In this document: positions 22,746-33,472 of the stretch, piece after piece
Numbering within the stretch: position 1 is the stretch's first letter
Layout: each line of letters starts with the position of its first letter
NCBI GenBank assembly: GCA_947179485.1
Contig: OX359249.1
Location: forward strand, 1,488,001 to 1,552,000
Length of the DNA stretch: 64,000 nt
Reading direction: 5' to 3'
From: Allacma fusca
Taxonomy: Eukaryota > Arthropoda > Collembola > Symphypleona > Sminthuridae
Program-made: the position numbers and the translations under genes
The notes under the pieces: model-generated
The model's input: the letters and a program-made list of their open reading frames with translations, nothing else
Told to the model about the DNA's origin: nothing
Databases searched by the model: none

Positions 22746-23315
22746 ATCGTGTCGACGTGCGAGTTGTACAGACTTTACAAAAATTATAAAGGTCGCAAGC
22801 GCCCCCTAAAAACACTCGATACTCCGCTACGATATGTTTGCGAAATGGCAGTGATGCTGCTAATTATTATTGTCGTTTCAACGACTTATTGTTTCAATAT
22901 TTTTTATTTACAACCCATAGTGCCGATTTTTAACAAATTATAATAATTTATTCATGTGAGCAACATAAGTAATTATGTATGTACATGTATAAAATTTAGC
23001 CAAAATTGTTTCAGGGTTTCTGTTTGTTTTTTGAGTTGCGACCACAGACGTTCGGACAACATTCCATAAGCAGTTGAATTTTTGCTGAAAATATTTGAAT
23101 CATATTTCATGTTAAATTTGAAACGCTATAACAATTAGGGATGCTTACAAAATGGTAAATATTCTGTAAGGTTTGGCATCAGGTAACAGATAATTTAGTG
23201 AACTATTTGGTAGTGATTAAATACGGGCTAATCATATCAATAAAACGTATTTGATTTTCCATTTCCCAGCAAATTGTCTTCCAGATGTTTCAAATGCTCC
23301 ATCCTCATAGCTATT

Positions 23316-23705
23316 GTTTCCTTTAGGGGAACTCTTGTAGTAAAATTCTATGAATTTGCATTTAACAATTTTAACGGTATGATTAAATTGCATCTGGATT
23401 TGCCTTTGTCCTGTATGGCTGAATAGATCTGTGATGAGGCAGTTAATGTTTGTACAGACTCCTCTCGTCACAAGTGACCACTTTTGAAAGCTCTTACTCT
23501 GAAGGATAGAAGCAAAAATATTTGTACAAATTGTCATTTACCACAATGTTAATCTTTAAACGGGGTCCCCCTATAAATACAGTGCACTGTAGATGCTCTG
23601 TTGATTCAACCTCAAACGATGGACACCTTTGTTCATGCGGTTCAATGAATTCTCAATTATTTTATTCAAACTAATTCTTCCGCATACGTAACGCATTAGC
23701 ATGAC
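23316..23705. repeat. Dispersed repeat family, copy 1 (with nested TA-flanked insert)
   Basis: This segment matches 32872-33215 in the same orientation over most of its length, for example GATTAAATTGCATCTGGATT and TTCAATGAATTCTCAATTAT. In the middle (about 23456-23588) is a short insert with CAG...CTG ends next to TA. Copy 2 has a shorter insert at the same spot, so the insert was probably there before the family spread, or is part of the element. Both copies include short frames, but neither reads through. Confidence 0.8.
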
Positions 23706-23774
23706 TTCACCGATCCTATCGGGTTCTGAAATATTGTTCACGTTTAGTTTGTTCTTTTGTACAGTTATTGTAAT

Positions 23775-23855
23775 GGGAACAAAACAAAACAAACAAAATC
23801 CGTTTTCGAAAAAACAAAGCTAGAACAAAACAAAACTATAACAAACAATTTGCAC
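23775..23855. repeat. AACAAAAC word cluster
   Basis: GAACAAAACAAAACAAACAAAA and related strings are packed here and again at 25440-25566 and 31300-31400. CAGTTATTGTAATGGGAAC just to the left (23762) is loosely like the CAGTGCTGTAATTT end seen at 31289 and, reversed, at 25566. They may be ends of one more hAT family; no duplication supports it. Confidence 0.4.
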
Positions 23856-24073
23856 CAGAGCAGGTAGTAACTTTTTCAAGGCAGGCTTCATTTTTTAAAC
23901 TATTGACTGCCCTTACATCACCTGTAAGCTGGTAGAATGCTGGTGTCAATGTTTGGCACAAAATTGTAAATTTGAAATGACATTTAATATTACAAAATGG
24001 CTGACAAACATTAGTAATTATATACGGTCAAAGGACGTCCTATCGGCCTGAATACATTATAAGTAGGCGGCAT

Positions 24074-24405
24074 GACCTCATATAGACCTTAGAGAGTAAC
24101 AAATAGTCACATGGCCTCTTATAGACCTTGGCAGGTAACACATAGTCTCGTGACCTCAGTTTGACCTTAGTGGGCAACAACTAGCCTCATCGTGACTTCA
24201 GTTTGACCTTAGTAGGCCACAAGAAGTTTCACGATCTCAATTTAACCTCAATGGATCATTAGTGTTCCTATTAAGGCCTCTATTTAATCTCAGTGGGCCA
24301 CAAAAAGTTCCTGACCTCAAATTGACCTCAGAAGTTACATGACCTCAATTTGGCCTCACTGAGTAATAGGTAAACCCATGATCTCAATTTGACCTTCGGT
24401 ATTTA
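24074..24405 (+). repeat. Minisatellite of about 40-bp units, about 8-9 copies
   Basis: Each unit starts with GACCTCA.TTTGACCTTAG and continues with a GGCAACA..TAGTCTC-type tail. Starts lie near 24074, 24113, 24152, 24194 and 24233, then less regularly to about 24405. Copies are diverged, so the array is old. Confidence 0.8.
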
Positions 24406-24697
24406 TTTTGACATTTATCACAGCCTGTATGGGAATTTCAACAGAGGTACCCAAGACGATGCGTTTCGGTTAGACCCACAAAACTCGTTTGTTAATACAT
24501 GGTGAATATGTAGTTCTTACAGGAACTTTTCTTCATACAACTTATTTATGTGAGGAGCGTTACGCCTTTAAAAACTACCAATATGCTTAATGCTTATTTC
24601 ATGTGGGAGTTGGAAGGCAAATCAATCTAAAATTAGTTAAAGACCGTTCCTTAGCTTTAACGTGATTTATAAGCGGGCACAATTCACACCAATCAAC

Positions 24698-25362
24698 CAG
24701 AGCTTCTAATGGGGACAAAATTTCTATCCCGTCCCCGTCCCGTCCCTATATTTTTTCAAAACCTTTGCCCCCCCCCCAATCCCGTCCCGAAAATCGGGAC
24801 GTGGGGAAAAATTCGTACAACAAATATTTGTGCCAAAAACATAAAAAACGCATTTATAAAATCGTAACTACCAGTAAAACTTACCCACAGTACTTCAACT
24901 TTGTTTAGTATGGCAACAACACATAATGCTTGTAAATTGTCGATGTCGAACTTCTTTGTGTCAATTTAAATCCTTCTGCAACATCAAAATTTTTTTCTTC
25001 CTCTAGATCGATTAAAACTTCACTTTCTTCACTCATTTGTGAATTTTAAATTGAAATAAAACGTTTATTTATGAAATCACTAGAATGGCAGCGCTAAATG
25101 CAAGTTCGTACATGAAGTCTTTCAACTCCATAGTCTCCTTGTTTTGACGTCATTTGTAAAATTCAGTTGTGTACAGAACGTTGTCTATTCGGTGAAATAG
25201 TGCTCACAGAATATTTTACGCATGAGCATTAAAAGCTGACACCGCGTTTTTGTCCACGTTCCGTCCCGAATACGACATGGTGACAATTATTTTGTCCCTG
25301 GGGACGTGTCCCGGTTCGTTCCGAGTCCCGACGGGACGTCCCCGTCCCCGGTAGAAGCTCTA
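24698..25362. mobile_element. Complete hAT-type non-autonomous element, GTCCCCGTCCC family
   Basis: The left end is CAGAGCTTCTAATGGGGAC and the reversed right end TAGAGCTTCTACCGGGGAC. Both flanks are exactly CAATCAAC (24690-24697 and 25363-25370), an 8-bp target duplication. CCCGTCCCCGTCCCGTCCC words occupy 24727-24795, and ACGTCCCGTCGGG-type words occupy 25255-25352. The 665-bp body is AT-rich without a transposase. A perfect duplication implies a comparatively young insertion. Confidence 0.92.
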
Positions 25363-25439
25363 CAATCAACTACTATATCCTTTAGTACTTAAAAATAACA
25401 ATCAGCTTCACAAATATCTCACGTCTTCTAGATCCGTAG

Positions 25440-25566
25440 AACAAAACAATTCCAAATGTTTGTTGAACAATACAGAGTGTTCAAAAAACAAAACAAAATT
25501 TAAATTGTTCTATTATTGTTCATTTTCGAAAAGAACAAAATAAATCAAAATGAACAAATTACAGCA
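25440..25566. repeat. AACAAAA word cluster ending in a hAT-like terminus
   Basis: GAACAAAATAAATCAAAATG leads into AACAAATTACAGCAC. Reversed, this gives GTGCTGTAATTTGTTC, very close to the string at 31291 (GTGCTGTAATTTCTTC). Without a partner end it is a relic. Confidence 0.45.
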
Positions 25567-25570
25567 CCAC

Positions 25571-27447
25571 CTATAGGACTAAAACGTTTTGACTGTTTAT
25601 GATAGATTATGATTAGAACGTTAGGAACGATATATGTACCTTCCCTAACGCATAACGATTTGCTTATTTCCTGGCTAATTCCCGCCCCCATGCTCACCGA
25701 AGATTAACACGTGAAAAGGGATTGGCCAAAAGTATAACCTTGTTCTGAATTGTAATTTGTAATGGTCACAAAATAAACACCACGTTGAACAAAACTTTGT
25801 TCAATTTACATTTTATTAAAAATTGTAGTTTTTCAACATGCTTCAATACTGCTATTGTTGTTGTTGTATATTTAAGATGATCATACATCCTGTATTTGAA
25901 TGAACGATTTCGGTTTTATTAACTTTGAAAATAGGAAGTACACACAGGAGTTTTAATTTATACTGCGTGTTTTAATTTTTGGTATCACTACTTGATTTTC
26001 AATGCATTATCTATAAGTCGACTGCTTAGTTATTTTAGGTGTTTTTCAATGTCAACATCACCAAGAGCTAAGCATTTTAAAACTGGCAAATTTATTTATA
26101 ATATTGTTGAAGAAATTTTATACCTTTAGGTTTTTTAACTTTACAACCGGATTTAACATCATTTGAACTAGTGTAAGTATAAGAGTGAACATATACAATG
26201 TTTGCTATTTGTAAATGATAAGACATTTTGGCCATGTTGAAACGTGAATGAAACAAAATGCCTATTTTTAGAACATTTTGGGAATACGGACAGTTGTTTA
26301 AATTTCCATGACATTTTTGGAGCATTGTGGCATAAAATTTTCCGGACATTTTGGACACGTTGGAGTTTTGGTTTGTCCTGAATTGTATTACATTCCATTT
26401 CTGTCTGAAATTAATACTAACAATAGTAGTACAGCTTTATATAATCTTTCTGTGACCACCCGTCTTTTCATTTTAAAATATTTTCGCATTAATATTTCAA
26501 CATTAATAAATTTAGTTATTATAATTCAGAACTCAAAACCAAGTCTACATGATTCATTAATCTTTATACTTTATATAAACCAGGGGGTTTTGCCCCATTG
26601 TGTGCACTTGGCACGGGGCACCTCCCCCCTCCGCCCCATCCCATCTAACTGTGGTCCGAATAATTGCTTAAAAAAGTAATTGTACGAATAATCACCTAAA
26701 AAGCGTGACGGACTCATGCACACACGTCACCCTCATTTTATAGTAATAAAGGTATGATTCTCACATTCGCCCAATGCATATGCAATAGTTTGGTAAATGT
26801 TTTGTAAATCACATTTAAAGTTTTTTTTTGTATTTTCCCTGCTTAATGTAATGTCTCTAAATGAAAGTAGCAATATTTTCAAAAATCCCTGCTGAATAAA
26901 GACCAACCTATTTGAAAGTCTTGGTTCCAAAACGTTTTCCCTACAAGATGCTCGCTGTTTAAAAAAAACATAATTCCCTTCTCTTTGAAATTTTCACTGC
27001 CAGAGGTGTTTTTCCTTTGGTAAAATCTTTCTACAAAAATCGGACCCCTGGTCGAATTTCCAGCCCTGTTGTAACTAAAGTTCGTTATTTTATTGACAAT
27101 CTTTGAGACTTAAATTCTGGAAGCTTTGACGTATCCACTGCATACAATACCACAAATCGTCAATATAATTATTGTACTTGACATAATGTTTTCCCTACCC
27201 AGAATAAAATTTACAAAAATATACGCTCGCAATTGTGTTGTAGCATGAATTAGATTTGGAAAGCCTAGGGGCTCAAAGGTTATTGAACACCGGCCTTTAA
27301 GGGTTCCGAGATATACCCAAAAATCACCAACTTATCTCGTTTGGTGGCTACATATAGCTACCATTTAAAAAACATTACATTAAGGTTCTTCCCATAAAAA
27401 ATAACTAATAAAATTTGACAAAAAGGTGCACCATGTCCACACAATTT
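25571..27447. other. Mostly unassigned; possible DNA-transposon end near 27068
   Basis: No gene was recognised. 26580-26650 has a GC-rich patch (GGGGGTTTTGCCCC, GTGCACTTGGCACGGGGC). The stretch 26855-27068 has AATCCCTGC words and ends TCGAATTTCCAGCCCTG, which reversed looks like a CAGGGCTGG terminus. It shares AATCGGACCCCTGG-type sequence with 4118-4134. Confidence 0.35.
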
Positions 27448-27554
27448 AATAAATAAAGGTATTTACTGTGATATAGTAAAGTATATAATATATAATAAAT
27501 ATAATATAATAGTTCCTGGAACCAAAGATTTAGACAGGAAGTGACCTCACAGTA

Positions 27555-27603
27555 TTTGCAGACGTGTACGTTTCGACCTATAGTTGGGTCTCTTCAGTAT
27601 AGA
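27555..27603 (-). ncRNA. Type I hammerhead ribozyme motif, left arm (core intact)
   Basis: Read on the minus strand, the conserved core CTGAAGA (27597-27591; position 7 of the core is free) is followed by stem II GACC/GGTC with loop CAACTATA. Next come GAAA (27574-27571), a short stem III (ACG, loop TACA, CGT) and the GTC cleavage triplet. Cleavage would fall between 27561 and 27560. Stem I is the weak part: TGCAAA against TCTATA pairs at 4 of 6 positions including a G-U. All invariant core bases are present, so catalysis is possible but the weak stem I may abolish it. Confidence 0.8.
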
Positions 27604-27748
27604 GCTTCTGGTTTGATAAAGTTGTCATTTTCCGTCTGGAGATAGTAATGGGATTCAATGAAACCGCAAAGCAGAGAAAGGGTGACGGTTTTTTTTTATC
27701 TTCAGACGGAAAACCACAGTCTTGGTTCAACATCATCGAACCAATTGC

Positions 27749-27795
27749 TCTGCACTAAAGAGATCAAACTAGGTCAAAACGTGCTCGTCTGCAGA
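27749..27795 (+). ncRNA. Type I hammerhead ribozyme motif, right arm (core decayed)
   Basis: On the plus strand stem I is perfect: TCTGCA (27749-27754) pairs with TGCAGA (27790-27795). The core reads CTAAAGA, then stem II GATC/GGTC with one G-T pair and a six-base loop, then AAAA. Stem III is ACG, loop TGCT, CGT, followed by C at 27789 before the cleavage point. Two invariant guanines (G5 of CTGANGA and G12 of GAAA) have become A, so this copy should be inactive. Confidence 0.8.
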
Positions 27796-28442
27796 TACTG
27801 TAAGATCATTTCCTGTCGGAATCTTTGATTCCAGGAATTAGTTACCTTTATTTATTCAAAAGTGAGATTTTTACCAATTTTTAATATAAATACTGAGTGC
27901 ACCTCACTCCGCGTCATTTTCTATTGTTATCGCACAATATCACTTGCAAAGTTTAGTGATTTGCTAAAAGGTATTGGACCCTTAAATATAATAATAATTA
28001 AAGGATGATCAAATCAACAAACATAATAAAATTGCAAAAATGATGAATAAAAAATGCAGCAAATTGAATACCGACAAAAATATGAAATATGTTGTGATGT
28101 ATTTTATTTGTACTATGATGCTCTTTATTATTTTCATTTTACAATAATTATCCTCAAACTCTAAAATTAGTAATAATTATAACATGATAAGGTGATATAT
28201 ATTTTAAAGTTTATATCAATAGCTCAAGTTGTTCGTGCGTAATAAAGTATAAAATTCCGACCCCTTACCTTATATAATTTTTTAAAATAATTTCAATGGA
28301 CATTTCTTATAGCGAGAGTTCACTGTCATTAGAAAATTCAAACAAATTTGGAAATTTCAACAGGCTTACACTATTCAAAATTATTACAATGGGAATAAAG
28401 CATTTCACAGCCCAAAGAAATTATTAAAAAATGATATACATA

Positions 28443-28733
28443 TTTGCCCGACTCAAAAAAAACTCATTGTGTTATTTAAATATAATTTTTACATATGTAA
28501 TTATGTATATCATACTGTATCTGGATCGGATTAGAACAATAATGAACGAAAAAAACATTCCGAGTGCGAATGAATATTATACCAAATCTGGAACCATAAC
28601 GGAAACTTTCTACCTGTGATGCTTCTTTCCCTTCATTATTGTTCTAATCCCACCCAGATACACTATGACATAATTACATATGTACATATGTAATTATTTA
28701 TATAACATAATGAGCTGTTCTGAGTCCGGCAAA
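28443..28733. mobile_element. TA-flanked foldback MITE with about 105-bp inverted arms
   Basis: The left arm starts TTTGCCCGACTCA (28443) and the reversed right arm TTTGCCGGACTCA (28733). They remain alignable through ACATATGTAATTATGT and ATACTGTATCTGG up to GGATTAGAACAATAATGAA. A spacer of about 85 bases separates the arms. TA lies directly outside both ends (28441-28442 and 28734-28735), as for Tc1/mariner-type or related transposases. It is non-coding; the 62-codon frame at 28431-28619 is incidental. Confidence 0.82.
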
Positions 28734-28739
28734 TAAAGC

Positions 28740-29857
28740 AACCACATAACATTAAACATCAATCTTTTAATTCATGCAAAGGTACTACAACATGTACTTT
28801 TCCATTCTTTTTAAAAATTTCAATAACCAATCCCCCTTTTATTGAACTTGGCAATAGTTATTATTGGCGATTATTTCTTCAAAAATGCCACAATTTCATA
28901 ATTATTGTCACTCTAGGTTTGGCGATGTAAGATTTAGCTGGCTTGCAGATATGTATACCCAAAATTCATCCCCTACAGTACACAGATCCTTTTATTATAT
29001 GAAATTGAGAGAGAAGAAAAGAAAACCTTAGGAGAAACAGAAAATCGGAGCTGAGTAACTGTAAAGAAAGGAAGACAGTAAAGATATGTACATAATGGTT
29101 TTAAATTAAAAAGGGACACGCACGATACTTGATCTATGTGGGTTTGCTTGGAGAAGATATCCAATAGTAATAGTTATTATGAGGAAAGTAAAGAGAAGAC
29201 AAGTTATAAAGACAAATGTCCAGCTGACCACTGACTCCGTCTAAGTTGCTATACTTACTTTGAGAGTGAGTGTTTGAGTCCTGAGAGTGATTTGACGTGC
29301 TATGGCTAAATGGAGATCTCGGGAGTGACTAAGTGGACTTGCTCGGAGATCCTTATAAGAGATGAAAAGAGAGTAAGGGGAACACGTCATCACATCAATT
29401 GATATCTCCTCATTTTTCACTCTTTTCTCTCCTCAGTTTCCACAAGAATCTCTTTCAAAGCTCATCACGTCTGCTCATTCCCTAAAATTGTTTGCACAAT
29501 ATAAACTCGCTTTGACCTCCGTCAGTTTGATTCCTCCACAGAATCATCACAACACTACCCTCCTCTCAAATCAACCTCCAACTCCCTTTTACCAAGCACA
29601 TCAATACTATATTGTTTTAGTACAGTTTCTCATAATAAAGTGAGGAGTCACGGTCCAATAATTCTCGAACTGTTCTAGTGCTTTGGAAGTGGGAGCAATT
29701 AAAAATAAAGGCACTCCACGTGTTGTGCAATAAATACTGCAGACATATTTATGTAAAGTTCAAGCTTGATAGGAACTCTTAGGAATTGCATATAGGTGGA
29801 GAAGCAGCCGCCATAAAGAATTGCTCAGGGAGAGCTGAGCGTTCACAACATTTTTTT
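28740..29857. other. Unassigned sequence, 5' flank of the exon at 29858
   Basis: No gene or clear repeat was found. The stretch at 29395-29600 is rich in CTC/TCC. TCAGTT at about 29521 fits an arthropod initiator, but weakly. Confidence 0.35.
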
Positions 29858-29962
29858 ATGATTCTAGAAGATTCTCGAAGGTTGTTGAGGGAAACGGCTG
29901 AGATCGAAGGAACGAGTTGGGAATATAGGATGAATGTGCACAGCAATTCTACTGTGTCGAAG
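29858..29962 (+). CDS. Probable alternative first coding exon, 35 codons
   Basis: ATG at 29858 opens 35 codons ending GTGTCGAAG|GTAGGT, a good splice donor in phase 0. The peptide starts MILEDSRRLLRETAEIEG and ends MNVHSNSTVSK. It is charged and hydrophilic, with an ending (TVSK) similar in feel to SSSK-type endings of the other first exons. The frame is open upstream to 29786 without an in-frame ATG, so a longer exon with a splice acceptor is not excluded. The family is not recognised. The call rests on codon texture, the donor and the shared phase, not on homology. Confidence 0.45.
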
Positions 29963-31124
29963 GTAGGTCCTGCTGCACCTTCCAACCTTTACCTTTCCTA
30001 TATGCAAATCTGGAATCCCACTTGAGTCATACCACGGGGCTTCAGTGCATTTATAATTACTGTAGATACGTGGACTTCGTTAAATCATTCGCCTCCTCAA
30101 CCCCAGCCTCAACGTTTTTATAAACCATGCTCCACATTTCTAATTTAAACTCCTTCTTCATCTCCATCCACACATCTCATATGTAATGGAATTCTCAAAT
30201 GAAATATTTACCTATACACTTCTCAACAGAACGTATCGCCCGTTCTAACCCTCTTGTGATAAGTTGGGATGCTAAAATTCCCTGCTGGGTTCAAGCTGGG
30301 TCTCAGAATTTTTAAAACCCTTGATGGTACAAACCGCATTTCAAATTGTTTTCCTAACTTTCCGCCCTATTCTATGACAATTATTATAGACAAGGCTATA
30401 CGAATCTGTCCTCCCATGCTTAACTTGCTCAACTTTAAGGTCGGATTGAGGCAGATCAAAAATCAACGGATGAAAATAAATATTAAATGATTGAATTTCA
30501 AAGTAATTTTGGGGGTTTCAACGAAAGATTTAAGAAAGTTTTCATTGCCTAATTATACTTAACCTCCCCAGGTCACATATCTTAAGTGACTCAGTTGACT
30601 CCCATTTTTTATCTTTTTAATCCTATAACCTAGTAGAGTAGAAGTTCCTTCATTCTAACAATAAGTTTGGAACGAATTGCACTCTCTTTCCAAGGGACCT
30701 TAGGAGGGAGTTAATATTTGAACACGTTCCAGTAATTCAATGCTTAGTTGTTTATGTTGTCAGAGCAGGCTTTCAAAAAGTCAAGGTTTGGCCCTGTCGA
30801 GGCTGCTTTTGGAAAGGAAATACATCGTAAATAATATTTCGGGGTGCTCACCTTCTTCATAGATTAGTATTTTCACATGGCAATGAAATAATGTTTACCA
30901 TACAGTAGATAACAAAATTATTTCTAAACATATTTACGCATGTACTTACATGCACGTTAAATATTATCAAGTTTGACGAATAAGAGGCATGGTTTTGTTT
31001 TTGATTAGATAAATCAGAAGTTCATCACCTGCAGGATTCTTGTTTCGTCTTAGTATTATCACTCTTTTAATGTAAATTCGGAAAACCCTGTAAACTACAG
31101 ATTACAACAGATATAAGAGACTAG
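29963..31124. other. Probable intron, nothing recognised
   Basis: AT-rich DNA with no convincing frame or repeat; 30675-30720 has a CACTCTCTTTCCAAGGGACC string loosely like the small TA-type elements described nearby. Confidence 0.4.
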
Positions 31125-31129
31125 TTTTA

Positions 31130-31210
31130 TGAGAGCGTCTTGTTTTGTACAGGGAAAATTGTATGGAAACATTCCCGTTTGCCCCAATGCTAATTTATAA
31201 GAACCTTCTG
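31130..31210. mobile_element. Fragment of a small pogo/Tigger-like MITE family
   Basis: TACAGGGAAAATTG...GAAACATTCCCGTTTGCCCCAATGCTAATTT resembles segments at 34790-34840, 35190-35235 and 23530-23560 (CATTCCTGTTTACCTCAATGTTGATTTTT). No complete ends. Confidence 0.4.
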
Positions 31211-31288
31211 TCAGAACGAATTTGATCTACAGTATACTGCTGGGTTTAGGATACAAAGGTTCATACAATACCAGGTGTTTCATGTATG

Positions 31289-31400
31289 CAGTGCTGTAAT
31301 TTCTTCGTTTTGTTTTGCTTTGTTCTGTCTGGATATGAACAAATGCTGAACAAATTTCAAATTGTATTTTATTAACCGAGTTTTGTTCCGTTTTTGAACA
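31289..31400 (+). mobile_element. One end of a possible hAT element with TTTTGTTTTG words
   Basis: CAGTGCTGTAATTTCTTCG (31289) is followed by TTTTGTTTTGCTTTGTTCTG and later GAACAAATGCTGAACAAA. It matches, in reverse, the terminus at 25566. No right end or duplication of CATGTATG was found. Confidence 0.45.
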
Positions 31401-31499
31401 ATTCATATTCCTTATTTGATTGTTGTCTGCAGTTTCGTATTTCAAAATTGTATTGAAAACAATGTTATAAAATGGATTTTCTTCAGAGGCGGAGTTAAT

Positions 31500-32871
31500 T
31501 ACCAAAATAAGTAGATACTATTGTTGAACAGAAATGGTTTTTGTTTATAATATATTGTCTGCCCACATATCTAAGGTCTGGGCAGGTCATAATGATACAT
31601 AGAATTGGTAATACTGGGTCGCAAGTTAATCAGTGACAATAGAATGAGCATTATTGGTCAGCAATGATTTAATGACCCCAAACGGACATGCTAATTGTAA
31701 GTTAGGAAGTATCCAGTGACCTTGGATCGGTCTTAAACTTCCATAAATAATCCAATGACATCTTTCACGTTGCGTAAAACCAGTGATCCAATAGCACCTA
31801 TGCGTAATATTATTTTACAGTTGTCTATGGTAGCCAGTAATGGTCTTTCTGGCAGTTATTTGACACCTTGGACATGGCGCCTATGTGAGGTTATGTGACC
31901 AGTCATACATTGTATAAAAAATAAATACATCTTATTTGTCTTATAATAACATGAGAATCCATTAATTTTATAAGAGATATAAATAAGCCTATGGTCATGT
32001 AACTCAGAAATTACCATATTAAAATCCATTTAGACAATTTGAAATTTTTTCCCCATTTTTTTCGTCCGGCAATATGATTATAAAAATGGCACTCTTACTA
32101 TAAAACCCATTCTCTTTTGCACACAATACCATTTTTTTAAATTGTACTATATTTGTCAAATTCAAACAGCAATTTGACATATCATGAGAGATGTCGCCCC
32201 CTTTAACCCCATGCCTAAGCAATTTGTGTCCAATGGAACTGTGCACATTGAGGTAGAGCTGGACACGCAATATTTTGCATGAAGTTATGTTCCAAGATTA
32301 TATTTCATAAAATGAGTACAAAGTGTATTTCGAACGCACGTTTTTTCGACTCCAAAGAAAACCATTCACTGGTAAATTTAGTAAACAGTTAGAAGCATCT
32401 GAAATTTTGAATGAGTTGGGGTCACTCGATTAACCCCCGAAATTTAACTGACAATGAGGTCACGTATAAATACATTCAATTAGATACAAGTGTACAAAAA
32501 TTGGGAGGTAAAACTTTCGCTGTCTATTGTCTGATATGTTGTTAACATTAAATTGTTTTCCCACCAACCGGTAGATGCCGCACGTACTCGTTCATGAGTG
32601 ATTTGAATTTGATTGCAAACGTCTTTCAAATTTTCCGTACGACAATTTGCGTGGCAATTATTAAAACGTTTGGACAATATTATAGCACTACAGAGATGCA
32701 ATTTATTATATTTAAAAGTAGTTAACTGTAGAGCTGTGAGATACCCCTTACAGTAGTGTCTGTGTCTACTTTGCAGTCGTCAAAATATTTTCATACTTTC
32801 CCGCTTTCCACATTATTTTTTCATATTACAATAGTTTATTTAATAATAATATAAGGATGTAATTTTGCTCC
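31500..32871. other. Probable intron, nothing recognised
   Basis: Low-complexity AT-rich DNA; frames here lack signals. Confidence 0.4.
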
Positions 32872-33215
32872 CTTTAGGGGAGCTCTTGTAGTAAAATTGT
32901 ATGTGTATTTAACAATTTCAACGGCATGATTAAATTGCATCTGGATTTGCCTTTGTCCCGCATGACTGAATAGATCTGGGATGAGGGAATTAATGTTTGT
33001 ACAGTCCCCTCTCTTTATAAGTGATTTTTAAAAAGCTCTCACTCTACAGGATAGGAACAAAAATAATCCGTCCTATAAAGAGAGTCCACTGTAGATGCTC
33101 TGTTAATTCAACCTCAAACGACGGACACCTTTGTTCATGCGGTTCAATGAATTCTCAATTATTTTATTCAATCTCCCATTCTTCCGCATCTGCCACCCAG
33201 TAGCATACTAAAACG
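32872..33215. repeat. Dispersed repeat family, copy 2
   Basis: Same-orientation partner of 23316-23705. It differs mainly by substitutions and by the shorter nested element at 33002-33091. Confidence 0.8.
33002..33091. mobile_element. 90-bp TA-flanked MITE (Tc1/mariner-Tigger type ends)
   Basis: The left end CAGTCCCCTCTCTTTATAAG and reversed right end CAGTGGACTCTCTTTATAGG match at 17 of 20. TA is immediately outside both ends (33000-33001, 33092-33093). CAGT...CTATAA ends with TA duplications are typical of pogo/Tigger elements. It is nested in the dispersed repeat. Confidence 0.75.
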
Positions 33216-33285
33216 CGTCAAGCATTACCAATTTGTGAGTAGTGGTTAAGTCTAAAAAAAGTATTCCGATATTTCGGAGCGTATT

Positions 33286-33472
33286 CAGTACAATCTCGCT
33301 ATAATGACTTGCCTCTGGGACGATACTCGTTACTCCCCCTGTAACGATACCTTTGAGAATCTCGCCGTATTATGAACGTGCATGTGTGTTTTTGCTCAAT
33401 ACTAATCCCCCTTGAAAGACAACTCTATTGACAGTCCCATCAATGGGACTTTGTTATATGAAGGCTCGACTG
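33286..33472. mobile_element. 187-bp MITE with pogo/Tigger-like ends
   Basis: The left end CAGTACAATCTCGCTATAAT and reversed right end CAGTCGAGCCTTCATATAAC share the CAGT..A..CT...ATAA frame, and both have GGGAC about 30 bases in. TA follows the right end; the left flank is TT, so one base has changed or the boundary is off. Confidence 0.6.

Larger units (their letters stand above)
27448..27857. mobile_element. Palindromic element with a hammerhead ribozyme in each arm
   Basis: The left half (AATAAAGGTA, then TTCCTGGAACCAAAGATT, ACAGGAAGTGACCTCACAGT, TTTGCAGACGTG and onward) matches the reverse of the right half over about 150 bases per arm, reaching TTTTCCGTCTGGAGATA. The match resumes at the outer ends (AAATAAAGGTA at about 27451 and 27852). 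The left arm carries an extra AT-rich stretch of about 50 bases (27463-27510) absent from the right. Arms have diverged moderately. No protein is encoded. Small hammerheads of this shape are known in Penelope-like retroelements and retrozymes of animals; whether this is an inverted pair of such repeats or a DNA foldback element is inference. Confidence 0.8.

Noticed and set aside
23775..25566. A long element bounded by AACAAAAC clusters, with the 24698-25362 element nested inside
   Set aside because: The presumed ends are only loosely alike and the flanking 8 bases do not match.
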